8,285 nt of DNA from GCA-003244245 sp046262495 (GTDB taxonomy: Bacteria > Actinomycetota > Actinomycetes > Mycobacteriales > Pseudonocardiaceae): NCBI GenBank assembly GCA_046262495.1, contig JBHEMR010000040.1:1-8285 (forward strand), read 5' to 3'. The notes under the pieces are model-generated. The model saw only the letters and a program-made list of their open reading frames with translations. It did no database searches and was not told where the DNA came from. A program made the position numbers and the translations under genes. This document shows, one piece after another, positions 1 through 7,447 of the stretch. Every line of letters starts with the position of its first letter. Position 1 is the first letter of the stretch.

Positions 1-3000
1 GCCGGGTGGCATCGGGGATGGTTTGACATTGCCCAGGAGCGGGCCCTCGTCAGCGTTGCCGCTCATCACGATGCCGGGAGTGGACAGCTCTCGCAGCCGG
101 GCGGTCACCGGTTCGAACAGGGCCCGGGCGGCGCCACCGCACCGCCGGGCGATGATGAGGTGCAGCCCCACGTCCTTGGCCTGAGCCAGGAACTCCAACA
201 GTGGCGCGAGCGGGTTCACCCCGCCCGGGGTGGCCACCAGGTCGTAGTCGTCGACGAGGACGTAGAGCTCGGGGCCCTGCCACCAGGAGCGGTCCCGCAG
301 CTGCTGCTGGGTCACGCCGGCGCCGGGCAGCCGCGCTCGCATCGAGTTCGCCACGTCGCTGATGATCGGAGTCAACACGTCGGCTGACATTCCGTACCCG
401 ATGAGATGCTCGGATTCCAGGAAGCCGAGCATGGTGCGGCGGTAGTCGACCATGACGATGCGGGCCTGCTCCGGCGCACAGCGGTCCACGATGCCCCGGG
501 CGATCGTCCGCAGCAGGTTGGTCTTGCCGCACTCGCTGTCGGCGAAGCACAGGAAGTGCGGCTCGCTGGTGAAGTCCAGGGATACGGTGGCGAGTTCGGC
601 CTCGTTGATTCCGATCGAGATCAGGTGCGGCTGTTGCTCGGGTATACGCAACTGCTCGTACGGGAGCCGCTCGGGCAGCAGCCGGACTCGCGGCGCGCGG
701 TGTCCCGGCCAGCCGTCCCTGATGTGCGCGACCGCATCTGCCACCCCGGCGCCGACGTCCTGGGCGCTGGTGACCGCGTCGATCCTGGGCAGCGCGGCGA
801 GGAAGTGCAGCTTGTCCCGGGACAGTCCCCGTCCGGGGCGTCCCGGCGGCACGTTGAGCGCCCCGGTACGGTCGATGTCGGACTCGCCGGCATCGCCCAG
901 GCGCAGCTCGAAGCGGGTACCGAGAAGGTCTTTCATCGCGGGCCGGATCTCGGCCCACCGGGTGGCGCCGATCAACACATGCACCCCGTAGGACAGGCCC
1001 TGGGTGGCCAGGTTCACCACCCGCATCTCCAGGTCGGAGACCTCGAACTCCTGCCGGAAACTCTGCCACCCGTCAATCACCAGGAACACATCGCCGAACA
1101 AATCTTCATCAAGCTCGCCGCGCTGCTTGCGGGCCCGGAAGTCGGCCATCGAGTCGATACCCAGCCTGCGGAATCGCTGCTCTCGAGCGACGAGCAGTCC
1201 GCTCACCTCGGCGATGATGCGGCGGATCGTGTCCGGCTCCAGCCGGCCGGCGACCCCGCCGCTGTGCGGCAGGCCGTCAAGTGAGGCCAACGTGCCGCCA
1301 CCGAAGTCGACGCAGAAGAACTGCACCTCTTCGGGGGTGTGCGTGAGCGCCAGCGACATCAACATCGAGCGCAGCAGGGTGGACTTGCCCGACTGGGGGC
1401 CGCCGGTGACCGCGGCGTGGCCTGCGGCACCGGAGAAGTCCGCCCAGAGCAGGTCGTGGCGCTGCTCATAGGGCTTGTCCACGATCCCGACCGGGACGGC
1501 GAGACGACCGTTGCCGAAGAACCCGACCGGGGCCAACCCGCGATCTTCGGTGACCGACAACGGCGGCAGCAACTGGTCGAGCGATGGCGGCGCCTCCAGC
1601 GGTGGCAGCCACACCTCGTGGGCCGGGGGCCCCTGTCCGCGCAGCTTGGCCACCACGACGTCCAGCACGCTGGGCTCGCTGATTTTCTCTGGCGGCACGT
1701 CGAGCACCTCATGGACCGCAGAAGGCCGGGGTGTTTCGGGTAGGTCCACATAGTCGGGCACGAACAGCCGCGGCCGTAGATCCGAGGTCACCGGCGCCGA
1801 AGTGGCCATCGCGACGACCCGGTCGACGCGGTAGGGCCCCGAGACGTAAGCCGCCTTGAAGCGCTCCATGGACGCGGTGTCGAACTTCAGGTAGCCCGAG
1901 CCGGGCACCGAGGGCAACTCGTAGGCGTCGGAAACGCCCAGCACCGCCCGGGACTCCCCGGCGGAGAAGGTCTTCAGCCCGATCCGGTAGGACAGGTGCG
2001 ACTCCAAGCCCCGCAGCTTGCCCTCCTCGAGGCGCTGCGAGGCCAGCAGCAGGTGCATCTGCAGCGAGCGGCCCAGCCGACCGATCGCCACGAACAGGTC
2101 GATGAACTCCGGCCGCTGCGCGAGCAGCTCAGAGAACTCGTCGATCACGATGAACAACGCCGGTAGCGGGTCGAGGTCGGCGCCGTTGTCCCGGGCCTTC
2201 TCGTAATCCGTGACGTTGGCGAAATTCCCTGCGGTGCGCAGCAGTTCTTGGCGGCGGTTCATCTCGCCGGCCAGCGCGTCGTGCATACGCGAGACCTGAG
2301 CCAGGTCGTCGGCCAGGTTGGTGATCACGGCGGCGACGTGCGGCGCGTACTCCATACCCAGGAACGTCGCGCCACCCTTGAAGTCGACCAGCACAAGGTT
2401 CAACACCGCCGAGGAGTGGGTGGCGAGCAGGCCTAGTACTAGCGTACGCAGGAACTCCGATTTTCCCGATCCGGTGGCCCCCACGCACAATCCGTGCGGA
2501 CCCATCCCGCCCTGGGCGGCCTCCTTGATGTCCAGCTCCACTGGCTGGCCGAACTCACCGAGGCCGATGGGCACCCGCAACCGGTCACGAACCGGTCGCG
2601 GTCGCCACGCCTGAGCGACGTCGAAGGCATGGGGGTCTTCTGGCAGGCCGAGGAGTCCGAGCAGCCCGGTGTTGCCCAACAGCGGCGCGTCCTCGCCATG
2701 GGACTCCGCTGCTCCCAGGCGGTAGGGCGACAGGGCCCGCGCTACCGCCTCAGCCTCGGCAACGGCGAGCGAGTCGGGAGCTCCGAAGAACTCGACCCCG
2801 ATCGCCCCGCGAGCGCCAATCTGCCCACCCTCGATCGTCAGTTGTAGCCCTCGGCGGCTGGTCAGGGTGCCCAGCGATCCCGCGAGGTCCAGCAGGGTGA
2901 CCCCGGCCACGCCCTCCTCGATCATGATCTGCTCCGCGCCGGTGACCTCGCCGCCGTCAACGACGATCAGGATGTGCGGCCCCTCCCCAGGCGGGGAACT

Positions 3001-3918
3001 GCGGGAGAATCGTGGGCGGTCCCGGAGCTGCTCGCTGAGCAGTTCCTCGATCCGGGCCAGCGAACCGGCCATCATCCGCACCGGCCCGACACCATCGACG
3101 CGGCTCGGGTGCTGCACATGGGGTAGCCACTTCGCCCACTCCCAATCCACCTTCGCCCGCCCGGTGGTGACCACGGCGACGAGCAGATCGTCGGGAGTGT
3201 GGAAGGTGGCCAGCTGAGCCACCATCGAGCGAGCCAACCCGCGCGAGGCGACCGGCTCGCCGGAGATCCCGATCGCGGCGAAGCCGCGAACCGAGATGGA
3301 GATCGGCAGCTCCGGCACGATGGAATGGGCCCGGACGAACTGGCGCAGCGCCAGCGTGGTGATCGGTTCCAGCCCGTCGACCGGGCCCGTCTGCGGTGCC
3401 ACCAGCCGGGTAGCCAGCCGCTGTGATCCCCGGCAGATCCGCACCGTGGCGAAGTCGAGGTCACCGCCGCGGCGTTCCCACATCCGCCGGCTGCTCGCGA
3501 TCGACCACAATGCGGCCGGATCAGGATGGCTCCACTCCAACGCTGCGCGCTGCTCTTGCGCGGCTTCCCGGGCCCGCTCGCGCATCTGCCCCAGGTAGCG
3601 CAGGTAGTCCTTTCGGTCCTCGTTCATCTCGGCCTTGGCCTGACCGCCACGGCTCCCACCGGTGAACATGCCGACGGTTGACACCACCATCATGATCGGG
3701 AACATCAGGAACAGTGGGTTGCTCTTGCCGTCGCCAGTAGTAAAGGTGTAACCGACCATGCCCAGTACGGCGACGATCATTACGATCGGCAGGATCTTCT
3801 GCACGATGTTGCCCGGCAGGACCCTGGGCACCTCCGGTGGAGCCTCCAGATGCACCTCACCACCGGGCATCTTCGGCGCGGCCAGCCGAGGTAATCGCCG
3901 GAACTGCACAGTGCTCAT
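1..3918 (-). CDS. eccC4: EccC4, ESX-4 type VII secretion FtsK/SpoIIIE-like ATPase (C-terminus cut by window edge)
   Basis: EccC is the inner-membrane motor of a type VII secretion system; it binds Esx/PE-PPE-type substrates and powers export. The frame is open for 1306 codons from ATG 3918 to base 1. The end reads like the last part of EccC4, so only about 20-30 residues should be missing. Two transmembrane helices lie at about residues 42-59 and 68-86, followed by a charged stalk and a DUF region to about 440. Three ATPase domains follow. ATPase 1 has Walker A GATGSGKS (K486) and Walker B FIVIDE (D593, E594). ATPase 2 has GGPQSGKS (K845) and VIDGW (D949, with no following acid). ATPase 3 has ADSECGKT (K1132) and LVDD (D1223, D1224). 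Thus only ATPase 1 has an obvious catalytic Glu, as is known for the family. The first Gly of the third P-loop is Ala (A1126). The fused single chain, VIDGW and ECGKT resemble M. tuberculosis Rv3447c. The start is supported by GGGAGG 9 bases upstream. The gene is divergent from eccD4; by synteny esxU/esxT-type genes may follow to the left, outside the window. Confidence 0.96.
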   Translation of the reverse strand, partial: MSTVQFRRLPRLAAPKMPGGEVHLEAPPEVPRVLPGNIVQKILPIVMIVAVLGMVGYTFTTGDGKSNPLFLMFPIMMVVSTVGMFTGGSRGGQAKAEMNEDRKDYLRYLGQMRERAREAAQEQRAALEWSHPDPAALWSIASSRRMWERRGGDLDFATVRICRGSQRLATRLVAPQTGPVDGLEPITTLALRQFVRAHSIVPELPISISVRGFAAIGISGEPVASRGLARSMVAQLATFHTPDDLLVAVVTTGRAKVDWEWAKWLPHVQHPSRVDGVGPVRMMAGSLARIEELLSEQLRDRPRFSRSSPPGEGPHILIVVDGGEVTGAEQIMIEEGVAGVTLLDLAGSLGTLTSRRGLQLTIEGGQIGARGAIGVEFFGAPDSLAVAEAEAVARALSPYRLGAAESHGEDAPLLGNTGLLGLLGLPEDPHAFDVAQAWRPRPVRDRLRVPIGLGEFGQPVELDIKEAAQGGMGPHGLCVGATGSGKSEFLRTLVLGLLATHSSAVLNLVLVDFKGGATFLGMEYAPHVAAVITNLADDLAQVSRMHDALAGEMNRRQELLRTAGNFANVTDYEKARDNGADLDPLPALFIVIDEFSELLAQRPEFIDLFVAIGRLGRSLQMHLLLASQRLEEGKLRGLESHLSYRIGLKTFSAGESRAVLGVSDAYELPSVPGSGYLKFDTASMERFKAAYVSGPYRVDRVVAMATSAPVTSDLRPRLFVPDYVDLPETPRPSAVHEVLDVPPEKISEPSVLDVVVAKLRGQGPPAHEVWLPPLEAPPSLDQLLPPLSVTEDRGLAPVGFFGNGRLAVPVGIVDKPYEQRHDLLWADFSGAAGHAAVTGGPQSGKSTLLRSMLMSLALTHTPEEVQFFCVDFGGGTLASLDGLPHSGGVAGRLEPDTIRRIIAEVSGLLVAREQRFRRLGIDSMADFRARKQRGELDEDLFGDVFLVIDGWQSFRQEFEVSDLEMRVVNLATQGLSYGVHVLIGATRWAEIRPAMKDLLGTRFELRLGDAGESDIDRTGALNVPPGRPGRGLSRDKLHFLAALPRIDAVTSAQDVGAGVADAVAHIRDGWPGHRAPRVRLLPERLPYEQLRIPEQQPHLISIGINEAELATVSLDFTSEPHFLCFADSECGKTNLLRTIARGIVDRCAPEQARIVMVDYRRTMLGFLESEHLIGYGMSADVLTPIISDVANSMRARLPGAGVTQQQLRDRSWWQGPELYVLVDDYDLVATPGGVNPLAPLLEFLAQAKDVGLHLIIARRCGGAARALFEPVTARLRELSTPGIVMSGNADEGPLLGNVKPSPMPPG

Positions 3919-3927
3919 GCCAGTTCG

Positions 3928-3933
3928 CCTCCC
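3928..3933 (-). promoter_or_regulatory. Ribosome binding site of eccC4
   Basis: On the minus strand this reads GGGAGG and lies 9 bases upstream of the ATG at 3918. It is a strong Shine-Dalgarno match at a usual distance and fixes the eccC4 start. Confidence 0.7.
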
Positions 3934-3993
3934 GCGGTTCGCCGCACGGATCAGCCCAGAGGGCGGAGTCGACCACGTGCACAGAGGTCGGTC

Positions 3994-3999
3994 ACCCTA
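3994..3999 (-). promoter_or_regulatory. Possible -10 box for eccC4
   Basis: On the minus strand this reads TAGGGT, which fits the TANNNT -10 pattern common in mycobacteria, about 75 bases upstream of the eccC4 start. No good -35 element (TTGACA-like, or the GGAAC of some ECF sigma factors) lies at the right distance, so this is only a candidate. Confidence 0.25.
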
Positions 4000-4217
4000 G
4001 TGGGTACTCGACGCTGGCTTCGCGGTCCGCATTTCCCGTCGGCCGCGATGGCCCTCGAGGCGTGAGCCGTTGACCGTCAGCGTGGCGCCTCTCGGCGATG
4101 GGCTCCCAACACGGTGGGCCGATCAGCGGACGGTGCAGCAGCAAGATGCCCGGGTAGCTGCGGCGCGTTGACTCGTCGCCGCAGGCCAGGAGGCTGAAGC
4201 GAACGCACGCCAGGCCG

Positions 4218-4241
4218 GCTGGTGCCAGGCGCTGGTGCCAG
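4218..4241. repeat. Tandem 11-bp direct repeats (GCTGGTGCCAG) upstream of eccD4
   Basis: GCTGGTGCCAG occurs at 4218-4228 and again at 4231-4241, a 13-bp period. Each copy contains the dyad CTGG-TG-CCAG. The preceding bases (CCAG at 4210-4213, then CTGG from 4219) extend the alternation of CCAG and CTGG. The site lies about 80-105 bases upstream of the eccD4 start, where a regulator could bind. Binding by any regulator is inference. Confidence 0.4.
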
Positions 4242-4308
4242 ACCCCTCCCTGACGCCGTGGGCTGGCGCATGGATACTCCCCCGGAACTACAGCGCGGCG
4301 GGCCGAGC

Positions 4309-4314
4309 GAGGAG
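4309..4314 (+). promoter_or_regulatory. Ribosome binding site of eccD4, decides the start
   Basis: GAGGAG lies 8 bases upstream of GTG 4323. It sits partly inside the alternative upstream GTG at 4314, so that codon could not use it. This favours 4323 as the eccD4 start. Confidence 0.6.
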
Positions 4315-4322
4315 TGCAGCGG

Positions 4323-5774
4323 GTGCCAACCAATACCAACGCAACGCCGGCGGTTCGACCGTCTCATGCCGGATCGACGGTTCCACCGTCCGGTGTGGGA
4401 CCGTCCACCGTGTTCAGCAGAGTGACGGTGGTGGCACCCAGCACCCGCATCGATTTGGCGCTGCCGTCGGACGTCGCGGTGGCCAGTCTGGTGCCGATGC
4501 TGCTGAAGATGGCTGGCGAGTCCAGCGCGGACGGTGGCAGTAGGCACGGTGGCTGGTGCCTGGCCAAGCTCGGCGGTGAGGCGATCGATCCAGACCGCCC
4601 GCTGAGCTCCCTGGGCGTGGTCGACGGTGATTTGCTGCAGCTTCGGCATCGTCGTGATAACCCCCCGCCGCCGCTGTTCGACGACGTGGTGGAGGCCATA
4701 GCGGTGGCCGCCCCGGACAGCTATCGGCCGTGGACGCAGAGCACTGCCCGCACGCTCGGGCTAGTCGCTGCCGGGTTAGCGTTGCTCGCCAGCGCCATCG
4801 CGCTGCTCCGGGCCGGTGCCGTAGCCAGACCCGAGTTCGGGCTCAGTGCGGCCGCCCTCGCAGGTGCCGCCGCGGTGATCGCGCTGATCGTGGGCGCGAC
4901 GATGGCCCGGGTGTATGACGACGCCAAGGCGGGCGTAGTGGTGGCAGCGGGCAGCCTCCCGCTGGGATTCGTCAGTGGGCTCTACATCGTGCCCGGCGGA
5001 GTCCATGCGGCGAACTTCTTGCTGGCGTGCACGCTGGTCCTGGTACTCGCCACCACCTCGATCACGGTACTCAGCGCCGGCATCACAACGTTCATCGCCA
5101 GCGCCACCGCTGCCGCCCTCGGCGCGCTGACCTTCCTGGTCGCCAGTGTGGTTGACCGTCCCGCCGCTGGCATAGCGGCCGGGGCAGCTGCGTTGGCACT
5201 CTGCGCCATCTCGGCCCTGCCCCGGCTGACCATCCACCTGTCCCGGCTCCCCATGCCCCAGGTGCCCGGCAGCGCCAAGGACCTGCGGGACGACCCAGGC
5301 TTCCCGGACTACACCGCGATCGAGCGCCGCGCAGGCGTAGCACACGAGTACCTGACCGGCATGCTTGCGGGATGTGGCGCGGTAGCAGCGATCGGCGCGG
5401 TGCTGGCCGCGGCTGGGGGTGCGTTGGGGATCGTGCTGGGTGCGGTGGTCGCCGCCGTGCTGTTGCTGCGAGCCCGCTCCTACGCCAACGGTCGCCAGGC
5501 GATCGCGTTGCTGGTGAGCGGGATGGTCGCGGTAGCCGGGCTGATGGCCGGGTTGCTGGCGTTGGCTCGCCAGCCCGGCTTGCTGCTGATCGGTTTCGGT
5601 GGTCTGCTGGTCATCGCGATGTTCGCGTTGTTCGCCGGAGTGGTCTCACCGCAGCGCCGGTTCTCCCCGGTGCTGCGCCAGTCGGTGGATGTGACCGAGG
5701 CGATCTTGATTGCCTCGGTCCTGCCGCTGGCCCTGGGCGTGCTAGATCTCTACCAGACCTTCCGGGCACTGTGA
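4323..5774 (+). CDS. eccD4: EccD4, ESX-4 type VII secretion membrane channel subunit
   Basis: EccD forms the large membrane vestibule of the type VII secretion complex and contacts EccC and EccB through a cytosolic ubiquitin-like domain. With the GTG start at 4323 the protein has 483 residues, slightly longer than the M. tuberculosis homologue (about 467 as I recall). Residues 1-30 are a Pro/Ser/Thr-rich tail. Residues about 31-108 form the ubiquitin-like domain (strand SRVTVVAP, ending in GDLLQL). I count 11 hydrophobic helices from about residue 142 to the C-terminus, the number typical of EccD. A charged cytosolic loop containing SAKDLRDDPGFPDY lies between helices 6 and 7. An upstream GTG at 4314 would add three residues but has poor Shine-Dalgarno spacing. 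The stop overlaps the mycP4 start by four bases, so the two genes are almost certainly one operon. The frame is intact. Confidence 0.95.
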   Translation: MPTNTNATPAVRPSHAGSTVPPSGVGPSTVFSRVTVVAPSTRIDLALPSDVAVASLVPMLLKMAGESSADGGSRHGGWCLAKLGGEAIDPDRPLSSLGVVDGDLLQLRHRRDNPPPPLFDDVVEAIAVAAPDSYRPWTQSTARTLGLVAAGLALLASAIALLRAGAVARPEFGLSAAALAGAAAVIALIVGATMARVYDDAKAGVVVAAGSLPLGFVSGLYIVPGGVHAANFLLACTLVLVLATTSITVLSAGITTFIASATAAALGALTFLVASVVDRPAAGIAAGAAALALCAISALPRLTIHLSRLPMPQVPGSAKDLRDDPGFPDYTAIERRAGVAHEYLTGMLAGCGAVAAIGAVLAAAGGALGIVLGAVVAAVLLLRARSYANGRQAIALLVSGMVAVAGLMAGLLALARQPGLLLIGFGGLLVIAMFALFAGVVSPQRRFSPVLRQSVDVTEAILIASVLPLALGVLDLYQTFRAL

Positions 5775-7207
5775 GGGCACCCACCGGTTTCCGTCCTCGT
5801 CGCAGCTCCCTGGTGACCGTCGCCGTCGCACTGCTGTGCCTTGCAGGACCGGCGTGGCCAGTGGCCGCCCAACCCGGTGATCGGCCGCCAGGAGTACCAC
5901 CCGCCGTCGACGCGACGGCCCTGCCGACGCCGGCCAGCGTGAACACCACGCCCTACATCGTGAACAACACGGCCACCCGGCAAACGGGTCCGGTCCAGCA
6001 GCAGGCAGCCTGCCAGCAGCCGGTCACGGATAATCCGCAGAACCTCCAGGCTGAGCCGCCAGCGCAACGGCGGCTACGGATCCGGCAAGCTCAGCAGTAC
6101 GCAACCGGCCGCGACCAGCGGGTCGCCGTCATCGACAGCGGGGTGCAGCCGCATCCCCGGCTGATCGGCAGATTGATCGACGGCGGCGACTACATCGAAA
6201 ACCGCACCGGCCTATTCGACTGCGACGGTCACGGCACCGTGGTAGCTGGCCTCATCGCCGCGGCGCCTGATCCCAACAGCCGATTCGTCGGGATGGCTCC
6301 GGCTGCGCAGATTCTCGCCATCCGGCAGGCCAGCACCTTCTACTCGGTGCCGCTGCGCCAACTCGATGACGCCCAGCAGATCCACAGCCCGAGCGCCGGC
6401 GACACCGTGAGCATGGCGCGGGCCGTGATGCGCGCAGTGCAGCTGGGTGCGACGGTGATCAACATCTCGGAAGCCGCGTGTTTCCCGGCCGAGCGGGACC
6501 AGGTCAATGCGCCGGATCTGCAGGCCGCCGTGCACCACGCGGCGGAGCACAACGTGGTCGTGGTGGTAGCCGCCGCCAACACCAGCAGCACCTGCAAGCA
6601 GAACGGCCCCGGTGCCGTCACCACGATCTCCTCGCCGGGCTGGTTCGACGATGACGTCCTCACCGTCGCGGCGACTGACAACAACGGTGAACCGGCAGAT
6701 TTCTCGATTCGTGGGCCGTGGGTCGATGTCGCCGCACCGGGCACCGGCGCCGTATCACTGGCGGCTGGGCGGCCGGGACTGACCACCGGCCTCGTCGACG
6801 CCCACGGCCAGCCGCGCGCGCTCGACGGCACCAGCTTCGCCACTCCGTACGTCGCAGGGGTTGCGGCGCTGATCCGGCAGCGATACCGGAATCTGACCGC
6901 GCGCCAGGTGATGCATCGCATCGAGCAGACCGCCCAACACACCGGCGCCCGGGGTGGCCGCAGCGAGGAACTCGGCTACGGCATGATCGATCCGGTCGCC
7001 GCACTCACCGCCGTGCTACCTGAGGAACAAGGTGCTGCCTCGGCCCCCATGAACGCAGCGAAGGTCTCTGGTTTCCAAACCCCGCCGCCGGACGACACCC
7101 ATCCGCGCACCGTCGCACTAGTCGGTTCAGCCGCCGCCCTCCTCCTGCTCGGCCTCATCGTAGTGATCGCCCAAACCACTAAACGTCACCAACAACGCGG
7201 CCGCTGA
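5771..7207 (+). CDS. mycP4: MycP4, mycosin (subtilisin-like S8 serine protease) of ESX-4
   Basis: Mycosins are membrane-anchored subtilases on the outer face of the inner membrane that stabilise the ESX complex and can process substrates. The proposed GTG start overlaps the eccD4 stop (GTGA) and gives 478 residues. It places a signal peptide at once: positive residues (RPRRSS), a hydrophobic core (LVTVAVALLCLAG) and a likely cleavage near VAA-QPG, about residue 35. No separate Shine-Dalgarno is evident, which fits translational coupling to eccD4. The catalytic triad is complete: D122 in VIDSG, H154 in DGHGT and S355 in GTSFATP. The oxyanion Asn is probably N270 (AAANTSS). A C-terminal helix at about 447-468 followed by TTKRHQQRGR anchors the protein. 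The frame stays open 133 codons further upstream, but that lies inside eccD4 and would bury the signal peptide. The gene looks functional. Confidence 0.95.
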   Translation: MRAPTGFRPRRSSLVTVAVALLCLAGPAWPVAAQPGDRPPGVPPAVDATALPTPASVNTTPYIVNNTATRQTGPVQQQAACQQPVTDNPQNLQAEPPAQRRLRIRQAQQYATGRDQRVAVIDSGVQPHPRLIGRLIDGGDYIENRTGLFDCDGHGTVVAGLIAAAPDPNSRFVGMAPAAQILAIRQASTFYSVPLRQLDDAQQIHSPSAGDTVSMARAVMRAVQLGATVINISEAACFPAERDQVNAPDLQAAVHHAAEHNVVVVVAAANTSSTCKQNGPGAVTTISSPGWFDDDVLTVAATDNNGEPADFSIRGPWVDVAAPGTGAVSLAAGRPGLTTGLVDAHGQPRALDGTSFATPYVAGVAALIRQRYRNLTARQVMHRIEQTAQHTGARGGRSEELGYGMIDPVAALTAVLPEEQGAASAPMNAAKVSGFQTPPPDDTHPRTVALVGSAAALLLLGLIVVIAQTTKRHQQRGR

Positions 7208-7237
7208 CCGGGAGCTTGAGCTTTCCGAGGTCTGAGC

Positions 7238-7263
7238 CGCCGAGCTCGACACCTGGCTCGGCG
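7238..7263 (+). terminator. GC-rich hairpin after mycP4, possible terminator
   Basis: CGCCGAGC (7238-7245) and GCTCGGCG (7256-7263) form a perfect 8-bp stem with a 10-base loop, starting 31 bases after the mycP4 stop. There is no T-tract, but mycobacterial terminators often lack one. It would suit the end of the eccD4-mycP4 operon. Chance pairing is possible in DNA this GC-rich. Confidence 0.35.
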
Positions 7264-7333
7264 CCCTACCGGTGCCTGTGGAACGCCCGCCTCGATGCGC
7301 TTGCGGGCACCTGGACAACGACAAGGAGAGCTG

Positions 7334-7381
7334 ATGGACCTCTTCGGAGTACCCAAGAGCTGGGAGTGCGCGGTCCGGTAG
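7334..7381 (+). pseudogene. 15-codon reading frame with strong ribosome binding site, possible gene-start remnant
   Basis: The frame encodes MDLFGVPKSWECAVR and then a TAG stop. It is preceded by AAGGAG (7323-7328) with a 5-base spacer, and its ATG overlaps the TGA of the preceding short frame (TGATG). That is how coupled bacterial genes join, so it could be the surviving start of a truncated gene. It could also be a leader peptide for the next gene, or chance. I recognise no family. Confidence 0.25.
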
Positions 7382-7434
7382 GGATCTGGGACTGTCGCCC
7401 TGCGCCGTACCGTGCACCTGCCCACCAACGGACC

Positions 7435-7439
7435 GAAGG
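7435..7439 (+). promoter_or_regulatory. Ribosome binding site of the DUF664/DinB-like gene
   Basis: GAAGG lies 8 bases upstream of ATG 7448. The true N-terminus of the frameshifted gene is therefore probably at 7448, rather than the internal GTG at 7716 or the upstream GTG at 7412. Confidence 0.5.
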
Positions 7440-7447
7440 CGGACCTC

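Larger units (their letters stand above)
3919..4322. other. Divergent eccC4/eccD4 intergenic region
   Basis: This 404-bp gap separates two divergent ESX-4 genes and must carry both promoters unless transcription enters from elsewhere. I see ribosome binding sites at both edges, one possible leftward -10 box, and a pair of direct repeats near 4218-4241. A 115-codon minus-strand frame at 3992-4339 crosses it, but it has no recognisable domain and overlaps the eccD4 start, so I treat it as chance. No RNA gene is evident. Confidence 0.6.
7208..7447 (+). other. Intergenic, degraded-looking region between mycP4 and the DUF664 remnant
   Basis: This 240-bp stretch lies where the 3' part of eccB4 would be expected. 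I find no eccB-like peptide in it by eye on the minus strand. On the plus strand a short frame 7209-7334 has one in-frame TGA (7233); after it, 32 codons end in the tail CACGHLDNDKES. Its stop overlaps a second start in the string TGATG. I read the region as remnants of foreign or rearranged genes, without a family assignment. Confidence 0.4.

Noticed and set aside
406..1284. 292-codon plus-strand open frame antisense to eccC4 (and the 339-codon minus-strand frame at 50-1069)
   Set aside because: Both are out-of-frame shadows of eccC4 in GC-rich DNA. Their translations are low-complexity, Arg/Ala/Pro/Gly-rich and show no domain, while the eccC4 frame gives family motifs throughout.
4070..4075. 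TTGACC (and TTGACT near 4168) as rightward -35 boxes for eccD4
   Set aside because: Neither has a TANNNT element 16-19 bases downstream.
4284..4288. GGAAC as a possible -35 of a SigM-type promoter for eccD4
   Set aside because: SigM is reported to control ESX-4 genes in M. tuberculosis, so I looked for it. No CGTC-like -10 lies at the right distance, and the site is too close to the start codon.
3992..4339. 115-codon minus-strand frame in the eccC4-eccD4 gap
   Set aside because: It has no recognisable domain or good ribosome binding site, is rich in Arg and Pro, and overlaps the eccD4 start. It is probably a chance open frame.
5372..5770. Upstream extension of the mycP4 frame by 133 codons
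   Set aside because: It lies entirely inside eccD4 in another frame, reads as low-complexity sequence, and would put the signal peptide in the middle of the protein.
5822..5880. MycP4 as a lipoprotein because of a Cys in its signal peptide
   Set aside because: The Cys follows Leu-Leu, not the Gly/Ala of a lipobox. An ordinary signal peptide with a C-terminal membrane anchor fits the mycosin family.
7208..7447. Remnant of the eccB4 C-terminal domain or of an eccE gene beside mycP4
   Set aside because: I found no peptide resembling either family in any frame by eye, and the stretch is too short for EccE. A profile search would be needed to exclude a heavily decayed piece.
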